A stretch of DNA of 64,000 bases from Thauera carbonicopians (lineage in GTDB: Bacteria > Pseudomonadota > Gammaproteobacteria > Burkholderiales > Rhodocyclaceae). The translations under genes were made by a program, and so were the position numbers. Within the stretch, counting starts at the first letter, position 1; each line of letters opens with the position of its first letter. The notes beneath the pieces were generated by a model. That model was not told the origin of the DNA, ran no database searches, and was given only the letters and a program-made list of their open reading frames with translations. Positions 57,698 through 63,742 of this stretch are shown piece after piece. The stretch covers positions 1 through 64,000 of the forward strand of contig NZ_JANUXN010000003.1 in assembly GCF_025699485.1 (NCBI RefSeq), written 5' to 3'.

Positions 57698-57997
57698 GTG
57701 ATCAAGGTCGAAATCTCGGACGAAACCGTCCATGTCAAGCAAGGCATCTCGGGCCGCACCCAGAAGCCGTACATGATTCGCGAGCAAGAGGGCTGGGGCT
57801 TCTTCTATGCGGTCGATGGTCGTCCGCACCCGCACCCTCAGCGTGTCCGCCTGACGCTCGAAGATGAACAGGCGCCGTACCCGAAGGGCCTGTATGTCCT
57901 GGCGCCCGAGTCGCTGTTCGTGGATCGCTGGGGCCAGGTCTCCATCCGCGCGAAGCTTCGCCCGGCCGCAGTGAAGTCCGTCCAGCAGGCCGCGTGA
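57698..57997 (+). CDS. Filamentous phage ssDNA-binding protein (G5P-like)
   Basis: 99 residues, begins at GTG with GGAGG eight bases upstream. MIKVEISDETVHVKQGISGRTQKPYMIREQEGWGFF and KGLYVLAPESLFVDRWGQVSI resemble the OB-fold proteins that coat the single-stranded phage genome before export. First rightward gene after the operator array; the next ORF overlaps its stop. Confidence 0.85.
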   Translation: MIKVEISDETVHVKQGISGRTQKPYMIREQEGWGFFYAVDGRPHPHPQRVRLTLEDEQAPYPKGLYVLAPESLFVDRWGQVSIRAKLRPAAVKSVQQAA

Positions 57998-58128
57998 TGT
58001 TTTCCGTAACAGTCACGGAAATGGTTCGCGTGATCCGCGCGTGCCGTTTGCGCGCATCAGTTCGGGGGCGTTTCCCGGCTCGCTGGGCGCGCCTTGGTGT
58101 CACCGGCACCTTCAAGCGGGTGGCCTGA
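57997..58128 (+). CDS. Small basic ORF coupled to both neighbours
   Basis: A 43-residue ORF (starting MFSVTVTEMVRVIRA, ending GTFKRVA, rich in Arg). Its ATG overlaps the ssDNA-binding gene's TGA and its own TGA overlaps the next ATG (both TGATG). No family recognised. Coupling at both ends favours real translation, if only to keep ribosomes moving to the next gene. It starts over one of the dispersed palindromes (58002-58020). Confidence 0.45.
   Translation: MFSVTVTEMVRVIRACRLRASVRGRFPARWARLGVTGTFKRVA
58002..58020. promoter_or_regulatory. Dispersed palindrome copy A
   Basis: TTCCGTAAC-A-GTCACGGAA: 9-bp arms with one mismatch around a central A. Core CGTAACAGTCACG at 58005-58017 matches the family CGTRAC-W-GTYACG. 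It overlaps the start of the 43-residue ORF. Confidence 0.55.
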
Positions 58129-58313
58129 TGGACTGCCCGACGTGCAATGCACCGGACTATCACCCGGACCCGTCCGGCCCGAACGGTGAGTTGTGGATGA
58201 TTTGCGAGTCCTGCGGCCTGATGGTCGATCACGACGGCAAGGTCGTGGCCGGTGAGGCGCCGATGTCCTTCCATGAGCTGCAGGGCTTCGATCGCTTGGA
58301 AAGGGATGAGTGA
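58128..58313 (+). CDS. Zinc-ribbon miniprotein 1
   Basis: 61 residues with two CxxC knuckles: CPTC (3-6) and CESC (about 26-29), spaced as in a zinc ribbon; MDCPTCNAPDYHPD and MICESCGLMVDHDGK. Probably cytoplasmic. Its neighbour on the right is a divergent copy of the same design. Start overlaps the preceding stop. Function unknown; small zinc ribbons in inoviruses may act on host transcription or replication (inference). Confidence 0.7.
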   Translation: MDCPTCNAPDYHPDPSGPNGELWMICESCGLMVDHDGKVVAGEAPMSFHELQGFDRLERDE

Positions 58314-58492
58314 TGGACTGCCCGTGGTGCGTAGAGCCCGTCTTTGAATTCGACCCGGACTTCCTGGACGGCAAGACATTGAAGACATGTCGGTCGTGCG
58401 GTCTTGTGGGGGATTTCGTAGGCGAGTTCTCGGACCCGGGTGAAGCCGAAGTTCCCCCGATTCTTTTCGTGACAGTCACGAAAAAAGACTGA
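58313..58492 (+). CDS. Zinc-ribbon miniprotein 2 (paralogue of the previous)
   Basis: 59 residues beginning MDCPWC like the previous gene, with the second knuckle CRSC (about 27-30) and CGLVGDFVGE. AAGGGATGAGTG precedes the ATG, which overlaps the upstream TGA. A tandem duplication followed by divergence is the simplest origin. The 3' end reads FVTVTKKD over palindrome copy B. Confidence 0.7.
   Translation: MDCPWCVEPVFEFDPDFLDGKTLKTCRSCGLVGDFVGEFSDPGEAEVPPILFVTVTKKD
58464..58484. promoter_or_regulatory. Dispersed palindrome copy B
   Basis: TTTTCGTGAC and GTCACGAAAA, perfect 10-bp arms around one A; core CGTGACAGTCACG at 58468-58480. The single-base centre rules out a normal RNA hairpin, so a DNA operator is more likely. 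Confidence 0.6.
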
Positions 58493-58785
58493 TGCAACTG
58501 CACCCCTACCTTGCCTCGACCGACTGCGCCTTCACTCGCCTGGTGCGGGCGAATTACTGGCTCATCGCGGACACGGACTTCCGCAATGCCCAGTACTGGC
58601 GCGATCAGGTCGCACTGTGCGAACAGCAGTATGTCGCACAGTCGATCGGCGCCGCGAACATCCCGCAGGACGTCAAGGAACGGCGCCAGCGGCTCGTGCG
58701 GGAACAGGTAGGGGTTGCCATGCGGACCGGCTATGAGGCCGCTTCCAAGCGCTGGCACAAGGGCGGAACCGATGTTGCTTATTGA
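58492..58785 (+). CDS. Unknown 97-residue inovirus protein
   Basis: Soluble-looking, helix-rich protein (ANYWLIADTDFRNAQYWRDQVALCEQQYVAQ, QDVKERRQRLVREQVGVAMRTGYEAASKRW). No family recognised. Its ATG overlaps the upstream TGA, and its 3' end overlaps the replication gene by 14 bp, so it is part of the replication block. Confidence 0.65.
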   Translation: MQLHPYLASTDCAFTRLVRANYWLIADTDFRNAQYWRDQVALCEQQYVAQSIGAANIPQDVKERRQRLVREQVGVAMRTGYEAASKRWHKGGTDVAY

Positions 58786-59827
58786 CTGGCTCACCCTGCG
58801 CGTGAAGCTCAGCCCGTCGATGGGGCAAGCGATCTGGGATCGCGTCATGTCGTGCCGTGGCCGGCTGCAGTGCTTCGACAGCGATGGCGCGCTCGCCTGG
58901 GAAAAGAACACCCTCGATATCGACAAGCTTAGATCCGACACCGTCGGCCTGGTCTGGCAGATCCAGTCGGATGGCAAGGATGAGTACCTGGTGATCGCCG
59001 GCTCGCCCGCCAGCCTCGAGAACGACGGCCTGAACGTTTTCGGCAGCCTCGACATCGTCAAGGGTGCTCAGACCCTGATCAAGGTCGCCCAGAAGTCGCT
59101 GCAGGCCTTTTTGCCCGGTTATACGGCCTGGCAGTGCCGCCGGATCGACATCACCGGTAACTACCTGCTGCCGGATTTCGACAGCGTCAAGCAGGCGCTG
59201 CAGATGCTCATGGTCACCGATGGCGGCCGGCGCAAGGCGTCGAGCGCCAAGAACGGCGGCGATACCGTCAGCTGGAACCCCAAATCGCACATGGCAAAGG
59301 GTAAGGCCTACCACAAGGGCCCCCAGCTTCGGATGCTGTCCAGAAAGGGAAAGGTCGCCGTTTCTGAAGAGCAACTGACGATGTCCGATCGGCTGCTGCG
59401 CCTGGAGCATACCCGGGCGGCGGAGTTTTTCCGGCGGATGGAGAAGGCGGGCGGCAAGTGGTGGGATTTGACGGAAGAGAAGCTGGAGAAGCTGTACGCC
59501 GATTTTTTCGGCCCCTTGGTGGATGGCGTGGAGGTGAGAGACATGAACAGGGATGACGTGATCAAGATGATCAGGGACGCAAGCGATATTACGAAGGGTA
59601 GGGCGGAAGCGGCGTTCACCACGATGCTGAATATTCGGCAATTCGGCTTTGAGCAGGTCAAGGGCTATATGCCGGCTCGCACTTTTTATTTGCACATGAA
59701 GTATTTGCGCGCCGCCGGCATCACCGATGGCGACCTGCACACCGCGAAGGTGATCCCGCTGCGCCCGGTGCGCATCGTGCTGGCCCAGCCGGTCGGCTCG
59801 TGGGACGAATTGAGACGGGCGGCGTAA
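58772..59827 (+). CDS. Filamentous phage replication initiation protein (gpII/X family)
   Basis: 351 residues. LLIDWLTLRVKLS at the N-terminus, CRRIDITGNYLLPDF (about 125-140, the HUH-free CRI-type core) and KAYHKGPQLR, LLRLEHTRAAEFFRR with the later Tyr/Lys-rich helix are characteristic of gene II/X replication proteins that nick the double-stranded form for rolling-circle synthesis. GGGCGGAACCG precedes the start. The stop overlaps the next gene (TAATG). Confidence 0.85.
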   Translation: MLLIDWLTLRVKLSPSMGQAIWDRVMSCRGRLQCFDSDGALAWEKNTLDIDKLRSDTVGLVWQIQSDGKDEYLVIAGSPASLENDGLNVFGSLDIVKGAQTLIKVAQKSLQAFLPGYTAWQCRRIDITGNYLLPDFDSVKQALQMLMVTDGGRRKASSAKNGGDTVSWNPKSHMAKGKAYHKGPQLRMLSRKGKVAVSEEQLTMSDRLLRLEHTRAAEFFRRMEKAGGKWWDLTEEKLEKLYADFFGPLVDGVEVRDMNRDDVIKMIRDASDITKGRAEAAFTTMLNIRQFGFEQVKGYMPARTFYLHMKYLRAAGITDGDLHTAKVIPLRPVRIVLAQPVGSWDELRRAA

Positions 59828-60066
59828 TGCTCTGCGTAGAGGTCGCCCACGATGGAACGGTTTATGTGGTTGATCCTCAGCCAGCTGTCGCGGCGGGCTG
59901 TGGGTACGTTTTGGTCAGCGGCAATGCGGCGGCTTCGCCGTATTCGGCGCTGACACCCGAGCAAGGCGCTCAGATCAGCACGGCAATCGTGATGGTCTGG
60001 TCGCTTGCATATGGCTTTCGGGTACTCGCTCGGATGGCCAAATCTTCAAACGATGAAAAGGAGTAG
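59827..60066 (+). CDS. Small single-helix membrane protein, likely minor coat
   Basis: 79 residues. A short N-terminal soluble part (CVEVAHDGTVYVVDPQPAVAAGCGYVLVSG) is followed by one membrane helix (about 53-72: ISTAIVMVWSLAYGFRVLARMA) and a charged tail. The place between the replication gene and the major coat gene is that of pVII/pIX-type tip proteins. Identity is by position and topology only. Confidence 0.6.
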   Translation: MLCVEVAHDGTVYVVDPQPAVAAGCGYVLVSGNAAASPYSALTPEQGAQISTAIVMVWSLAYGFRVLARMAKSSNDEKE

Positions 60067-60071
60067 CAAAA

Positions 60072-60197
60072 ATGGAAGTCACCGAAATCGTCACCTTCAT
60101 CGAAGGCCTGATGGTCGCCATCACCGCCATCGGCACGGCCGTGCTGACCATTCACTACGGCGCCAAGGCCTTCAGCTGGATCCGCAAGGCCGGCTGA
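60072..60197 (+). CDS. Major coat protein (G8P), leaderless
   Basis: 41 residues. Acidic N-terminus (MEVTEIVTFIEGL), a membrane helix (about 13-28: MVAITAIGTAVLTIHY) and a basic C-terminus (AKAFSWIRKAG) give the standard topology of a filamentous coat subunit. There is no cleavable signal peptide, as in Pf3 whose coat protein inserts directly through YidC. It starts six bases after the previous gene and is followed at once by the strong terminator, which fits very high expression. Confidence 0.85.
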   Translation: MEVTEIVTFIEGLMVAITAIGTAVLTIHYGAKAFSWIRKAG

Positions 60198-60210
60198 TCG
60201 TGCAACCCTG

Positions 60211-60262
60211 AAACGGGGTGCAATGCCCGGCGAATGCCGGGTTTTGCACCCCGTTTCTTTTT
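60211..60262 (+). terminator. Central prophage terminator after the major coat gene
   Basis: A two-part hairpin: a 13-bp outer stem (60211-60223 with 60244-60256) and a 6-bp inner stem CCCGGC/GCCGGG, ending in CTTTTT. It separates abundant coat mRNA from the adsorption/assembly genes, as in other filamentous phages. Confidence 0.9.
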
Positions 60263-60276
60263 GGAGGATCCCGGAA

Positions 60277-60339
60277 ATGGGAGGGGAATTCGTGATCATC
60301 GCAGCGCTGGGGGCGGCATGGCTAATCTTTACCGCGTGA
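60277..60339 (+). CDS. 20-residue hydrophobic coat-like peptide
   Basis: An ATG preceded by TTGGAGG at nine bases opens a 20-codon ORF (MGGEFVIIAALGAAWLIFTA), essentially one short membrane helix. It overlaps the adsorption gene start by 22 bp in another frame. Strong ribosome site, position and topology fit a pVII/pIX-like minor tip protein, though a mere leader peptide that couples translation to the next gene is possible. Confidence 0.55.
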   Translation: MGGEFVIIAALGAAWLIFTA

Positions 60340-61718
60340 TCTGGTTTCTGATCGGCGTGCTGATATCGGCGGCGCCGATGCTGGCATTTGCGCAAGGCAC
60401 GAGTTATCCGGGCACTGATTGTTATCAGTTCGAAGGCTCGACGACGTGTTATCCGGATGTTGCTACGGCTTGCGGCCCTAATCAAAACGGCTACACCTAT
60501 CAGAATTGGACGTTTAATTGTCGTAATAAGAGTACGGGAGTGATTCTCCGCTCGGGCATTATTTCCTTTACGTGCCCGAGCGGTGGCGTTAAGGCTTCGG
60601 ATGGCTCTCGGATGTGTATTTTGAGCCAATGTAATGCCAGTGATGTGCGCGGGTCTGATGACAGTGTTTTTAGTGGCACATGCTTTGGCGGTTGCAGCTA
60701 TAGACCGGCAGCAGTGGTAAGCACGCCATTCGGTAATGAGTTTTACGGCCCATTTGTTGGGACGGGTCTTCAGTGCAGTACGGGCGAAGGCGATGCCGAA
60801 GAGCAAGAGAATTGCGAACCACCACAAACCTCGACGCCTCCATCCTGCCCGAACAATGGCAGTCCGTATTACTCGTGCTCGTCCGGCTGGACCTGCCTGA
60901 GCGAGGAATTCAGCTGCCCGTCCGGCCAGTCCTGGAATGGGCGTAGGTGCGCACCCTCGGCGCCGTGCGGCCCGGGCTTTACAAAGAACTCAATCGGCAT
61001 TTGCGTCCAGGACACGGATCCAGATCCGGGCGACGGTGGTGGTGATGGTGGTGGTGGCGACACGGGTGGCGGCGACGACGGTGGGGGGAATGACGGCGGC
61101 GATACAGGCGGCGGGGATGACGGTGGGGGCGGTGATACGGGCGGCGGTGACGATGGATCTGGCCCGGGCGGTGGTGGCGGTGATGGTGGCGGTTCTGGCG
61201 ATGGAGGCAATGGCGGTAACGGTGGCAATGGCGGCAACAATTCCGGTAACGGTGACGGAAATGGCGACGGTGATAACCAGGGCGACGGCAGCTCTAAATG
61301 GGGCGCGTCCTGCGGCGGCTCGGTGTTATGCCAGGGCGATGCAATCATGTGTGCGATCGCCAGGATGGACCACGATCGGAAGTGCCGTGATCAGGCCATT
61401 GCAAATAATGCGGAATCGGTGGCTGCAGGGAATCGGTATATGGGCGCAGCAAAGGGCATCAGCGATGAAGATGCCGCGCGCGCACTGAACAAGGATGGGG
61501 CAGGGGATTTTGATTTCGGTGCCGAGTGGGAAGCGAATCAAAAGGACTGGGTCGATGCGCCGATCGCGGCGGCCTGCATCCATATCGATCCGATCGAAGT
61601 GTTTGGCAAAACGATCAACATAGATGCCGTGCCGCTGTGCTCGGTCGCGGATTTTGTGCGCGTGCTGCTGCACATTATTGCCTACATGAACCTGATTCGT
61701 CTCGTCGTAAGGGAGTAA
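60318..61718 (+). CDS. Adsorption/minor coat protein (G3P-like)
   Basis: 466 residues. Signal peptide 1-26 (ending MLAFAQ); a Cys-rich receptor-binding part (about 30-240, about 20 cysteines); a Gly/Asp-rich flexible linker (about 238-325); a C-terminal domain and membrane anchor (about 440-462, DFVRVLLHIIAYMNLIRLVV). This is the pIII plan: pilus or receptor binding, linker, virion-anchoring tail. The stretch at 60400-60800 is clearly lower in G+C than the rest, a sign of receptor-domain swapping. It begins inside the preceding 20-residue ORF. Confidence 0.85.
   Translation: MANLYRVIWFLIGVLISAAPMLAFAQGTSYPGTDCYQFEGSTTCYPDVATACGPNQNGYTYQNWTFNCRNKSTGVILRSGIISFTCPSGGVKASDGSRMCILSQCNASDVRGSDDSVFSGTCFGGCSYRPAAVVSTPFGNEFYGPFVGTGLQCSTGEGDAEEQENCEPPQTSTPPSCPNNGSPYYSCSSGWTCLSEEFSCPSGQSWNGRRCAPSAPCGPGFTKNSIGICVQDTDPDPGDGGGDGGGGDTGGGDDGGGNDGGDTGGGDDGGGGDTGGGDDGSGPGGGGGDGGGSGDGGNGGNGGNGGNNSGNGDGNGDGDNQGDGSSKWGASCGGSVLCQGDAIMCAIARMDHDRKCRDQAIANNAESVAAGNRYMGAAKGISDEDAARALNKDGAGDFDFGAEWEANQKDWVDAPIAAACIHIDPIEVFGKTINIDAVPLCSVADFVRVLLHIIAYMNLIRLVVRE
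61026..61270 (+). repeat. Gly/Asp/Asn codon repeats of the adsorption-protein linker
   Basis: About 80 codons of degenerate GGxGGDxx repeats, with GGT/GGC/GGG and GAC/GAT alternating. It forms the flexible linker between receptor-binding and anchor domains; slippage here would change linker length. Confidence 0.8.
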
Positions 61719-61721
61719 GAC

Positions 61722-62069
61722 ATGGCACTGCCTCTCGTTGTAAGCGCTGGCATCGGCGCGCTGCTCTCGGGCTTGATCGGTGCGGTGGTCAGTAATGCTG
61801 GCCGGCTGCTGGTCGCGTTCGGGATCACGCTCATCTCGGTCAAGGGCATTGAAACGGTGGTCGGCTACCTGGTGCATGACATCGCATTGATCGGCTCGGC
61901 ATTCAACTGGTCGGGCGGATCGGGCAGCAACTTCGGCAACTTCGGGGCCGCGATGATGCAGCTGGCGGTCTATGCCGGCCTGTTCGATGTCATCAATATC
62001 CTGATCTCGGGTTACATGGCGATCGCTTCGCTGAAGATGTTCCGCACCTATGTGGGGCGCATGAAATGA
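61722..62069 (+). CDS. G6P-like minor coat protein (DUF2523)
   Basis: 115 residues with three hydrophobic segments (about 2-25, 28-48, 80-105) and a central Gly/Ser/Asn-rich loop (SGGSGSNFGNFGAAMMQL). Matches DUF2523 proteins encoded between the adsorption and Zot genes, thought to cap the virion with pIII. Three bases after the upstream gene; its stop overlaps the next start (ATGA). Confidence 0.85.
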   Translation: MALPLVVSAGIGALLSGLIGAVVSNAGRLLVAFGITLISVKGIETVVGYLVHDIALIGSAFNWSGGSGSNFGNFGAAMMQLAVYAGLFDVINILISGYMAIASLKMFRTYVGRMK

Positions 62070-63052
62070 TCTACCTGAACACCGGTCTGCCCGGTGCGGG
62101 CAAAACGCTCTACACGCTCGATACGGTGCGTGACCGTGCGATCAAAGAGCAGCGCACCGTTTATTACCACGGTATCGAGATCCTGAAGCCCGAGCTGTAC
62201 GAAGGCTGGATTGAGCTGCAGGACCCGACGAAGTGGTATGAGTGCCCGGACGGCGCGATCATCGTCCATGACGAGTGCCAGGGCATTTACAGGACGCGCG
62301 GGGCGGGCGCTCAAGTGCCGAAGCACGTCGCGGAGTTCGAAACGCACCGGCATCGCGGCTTCGATATCTACCTGGTCACGCAGGCGCCCACGCTGATCGA
62401 TTCGAATGTGCGGCGTCTGACGGGCCAGCACCGGCACCTGGTGGTCGGCATGGCGCCGAAGGTATCGACCGTGCATTTTTGGGCGCAGGTCAAAGAGGAC
62501 TGCCACAAGTCCAGGACGGGCAGCGAACGCTCCAGCTTCGTGCATCCCGCGAAGATTATCGGCAGCTACAAGAGCGCCACGATCCATACGCACAAGTCGC
62601 GTGTGCCGAAGGCGGCGATCTTCCTGGCGCTGGTGCCGCTGATTCTGCTCGTGGCCGGCTACCTGCTGTACAGCTGGATCAGCGGTGTCCGCGGCGGGGA
62701 TGACCAGGCCGTGCCCGATTCTGTGGCGGTGGAGCGGCCGCAGCTGCGGGAACAAAGGCGAGATCCGGAACCGCCGCCGGATCCGCTGGCGGCATGGATC
62801 GAGGCGCGCGTGCCGCGGATCCCGGGCTTGCCGCATACCGCGCCGATCTACGATGAAGTCACCAGGCCGACGACGGCTCCGGTGCCTGCAGCCTGCATCG
62901 AATGGCGCGGGAAGGGCTGCAGGTGCTTCACGCAGCAGGGCACGCGCATGGACGTGCCGGAATCGATGTGTGTGGAGTTCGTCGAGCGCGGCTACTTCGT
63001 GGATTTCGACGTAGCGCGCCGTGACAGTCACGAAAAATCTAGCGGCTCATGA
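62066..63052 (+). CDS. Zot/pI-like phage assembly ATPase
   Basis: 328 residues. Walker A GLPGAGKT (7-14), Walker B region GAIIVHDECQGIY (about 63-75) and THRHRGFDIYLVTQAPTLID form the N-terminal ATPase; one membrane helix (about 183-206) leads a periplasmic tail with two to three cysteines. The protein powers extrusion of the filament at the inner membrane. The C-terminus reads SHEKSSGS over palindrome copy C. Confidence 0.92.
   Translation: MIYLNTGLPGAGKTLYTLDTVRDRAIKEQRTVYYHGIEILKPELYEGWIELQDPTKWYECPDGAIIVHDECQGIYRTRGAGAQVPKHVAEFETHRHRGFDIYLVTQAPTLIDSNVRRLTGQHRHLVVGMAPKVSTVHFWAQVKEDCHKSRTGSERSSFVHPAKIIGSYKSATIHTHKSRVPKAAIFLALVPLILLVAGYLLYSWISGVRGGDDQAVPDSVAVERPQLREQRRDPEPPPDPLAAWIEARVPRIPGLPHTAPIYDEVTRPTTAPVPAACIEWRGKGCRCFTQQGTRMDVPESMCVEFVERGYFVDFDVARRDSHEKSSGS
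63020..63032. promoter_or_regulatory. Dispersed palindrome copy C
   Basis: CGTGACAGTCACG, identical in its 13-bp core to copy B and followed by AAAA, at the 3' end of the Zot gene but read in a different frame than copy B, so the match is not due to shared protein sequence. Confidence 0.6.
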
Positions 63053-63269
63053 AGCTGCATTTGAGTTCGGACATGCGGGCGGTTACCTCGCGGCGTTGAT
63101 CTGTGAGTTTCTGTGTTGATTTCTGGCGGGCCTGGGCATCGATCTTCTCGACTCGTTTGCGTAGGGATTCGCATGAAGGGTGTTCGGGCTTGCTGCTTCC
63201 GATGCTTTGGGCGTAAGCGGCGGTCGATGCGAGAACGGTGATGATGATGGCGAGGGCATGTGTTTTCAT
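63039..63269 (-). CDS. Small secreted protein, leftward
   Basis: 76 residues with a clear signal peptide (MKTHALAIIITVLASTAAYA, cleavage after AYA) and a charged helical mature part with two cysteines (CESLRKRVEKIDAQARQK, ARMSELKC). Small proteins of this style are frequent in betaproteobacterial genomes and prophages; function unknown. Its 3' end overlaps the Zot gene by 14 bp on the opposite strand. No strong ribosome site is visible. Confidence 0.6.
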   Translation of the reverse strand: MKTHALAIIITVLASTAAYAQSIGSSKPEHPSCESLRKRVEKIDAQARQKSTQKLTDQRREVTARMSELKCSFMSR

Positions 63270-63357
63270 GCACGGATGGTATGTGGTGCATCATCGGGTT
63301 CGGTGTGAATCTGGTCACAATCGTTAGATATACCGATAGTCGCGGGCAATTATAAAG

Positions 63358-63370
63358 CGTAACAGTTACG
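63358..63370. promoter_or_regulatory. Dispersed palindrome copy D
   Basis: CGTAAC-A-GTTACG, perfect, 34 bp (centre to centre) before copy E and upstream of the last prophage gene seen here. A possible -10-like TATAAA lies directly on its left. Confidence 0.65.
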
Positions 63371-63380
63371 TTAAATGCAA

Positions 63381-63410
63381 TTGGTAATTATCGTAACTGT
63401 TACGTAAAAT
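63381..63410 (+). promoter_or_regulatory. Promoter of the last gene with operator in its spacer (copy E)
   Basis: TTGGTA (63381-63386) and TAAAAT (63405-63410) are 18 bp apart. The palindrome CGTAAC-T-GTTACG (63392-63404) fills the spacer right up to the -10 element. A protein on this site would exclude RNA polymerase. Confidence 0.6.
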
Positions 63411-63442
63411 ACATACATGGACAACTGCAGCAGGTGCATGTG

Positions 63443-63742
63443 ATGAAGGATCCAGCGGACAAGGTGACCGGCGAGCTGATCGACACCCCGAAAAAGCGCG
63501 GCCGGCCGGCGACGGGCAGGGCGCTGACGCCGGCGGAACGGATGCGCCGCATGCGGGCGCGCGAGGCCGGGCAAATGCGCGCTGCGAAGGAATATGGGGG
63601 TGTCGGCGCCCTGGTGGCGATGAACGATGCTGCGCTGCTCAAGCTGGCCGGCGACTGCATGCGAACTGGTGATGTGGAAATGTTCGGTCTTGTGATGAAC
63701 GAAATGTTCCATAGAACACGGCGAAACAGACACGGGGTGTAG
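63443..63742 (+). CDS. Small basic DNA-binding-like protein with AT-hook motif
   Basis: 99 residues. N-terminal KKRGRPATGRALTPAERMRRMRARE contains an AT-hook core (RGRP) and a basic helix like that in small plasmid and phage regulators; the C-terminal half is helical (GALVAMNDAALLKLAGDCMRTGDVEMFGLVMNEMF). A GTG nine bases earlier is an alternative start. Palindromes D and E lie directly upstream, suggesting autoregulation, and the same sites elsewhere in the prophage would be its other targets. This link is inference. Confidence 0.65.
   Translation: MKDPADKVTGELIDTPKKRGRPATGRALTPAERMRRMRAREAGQMRAAKEYGGVGALVAMNDAALLKLAGDCMRTGDVEMFGLVMNEMFHRTRRNRHGV

Noticed and set aside
58464..58484. Palindrome B as a transcription terminator
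   Set aside because: The centre is a single base, too small for an RNA loop, and the run after it is A, not T, on the coding strand.
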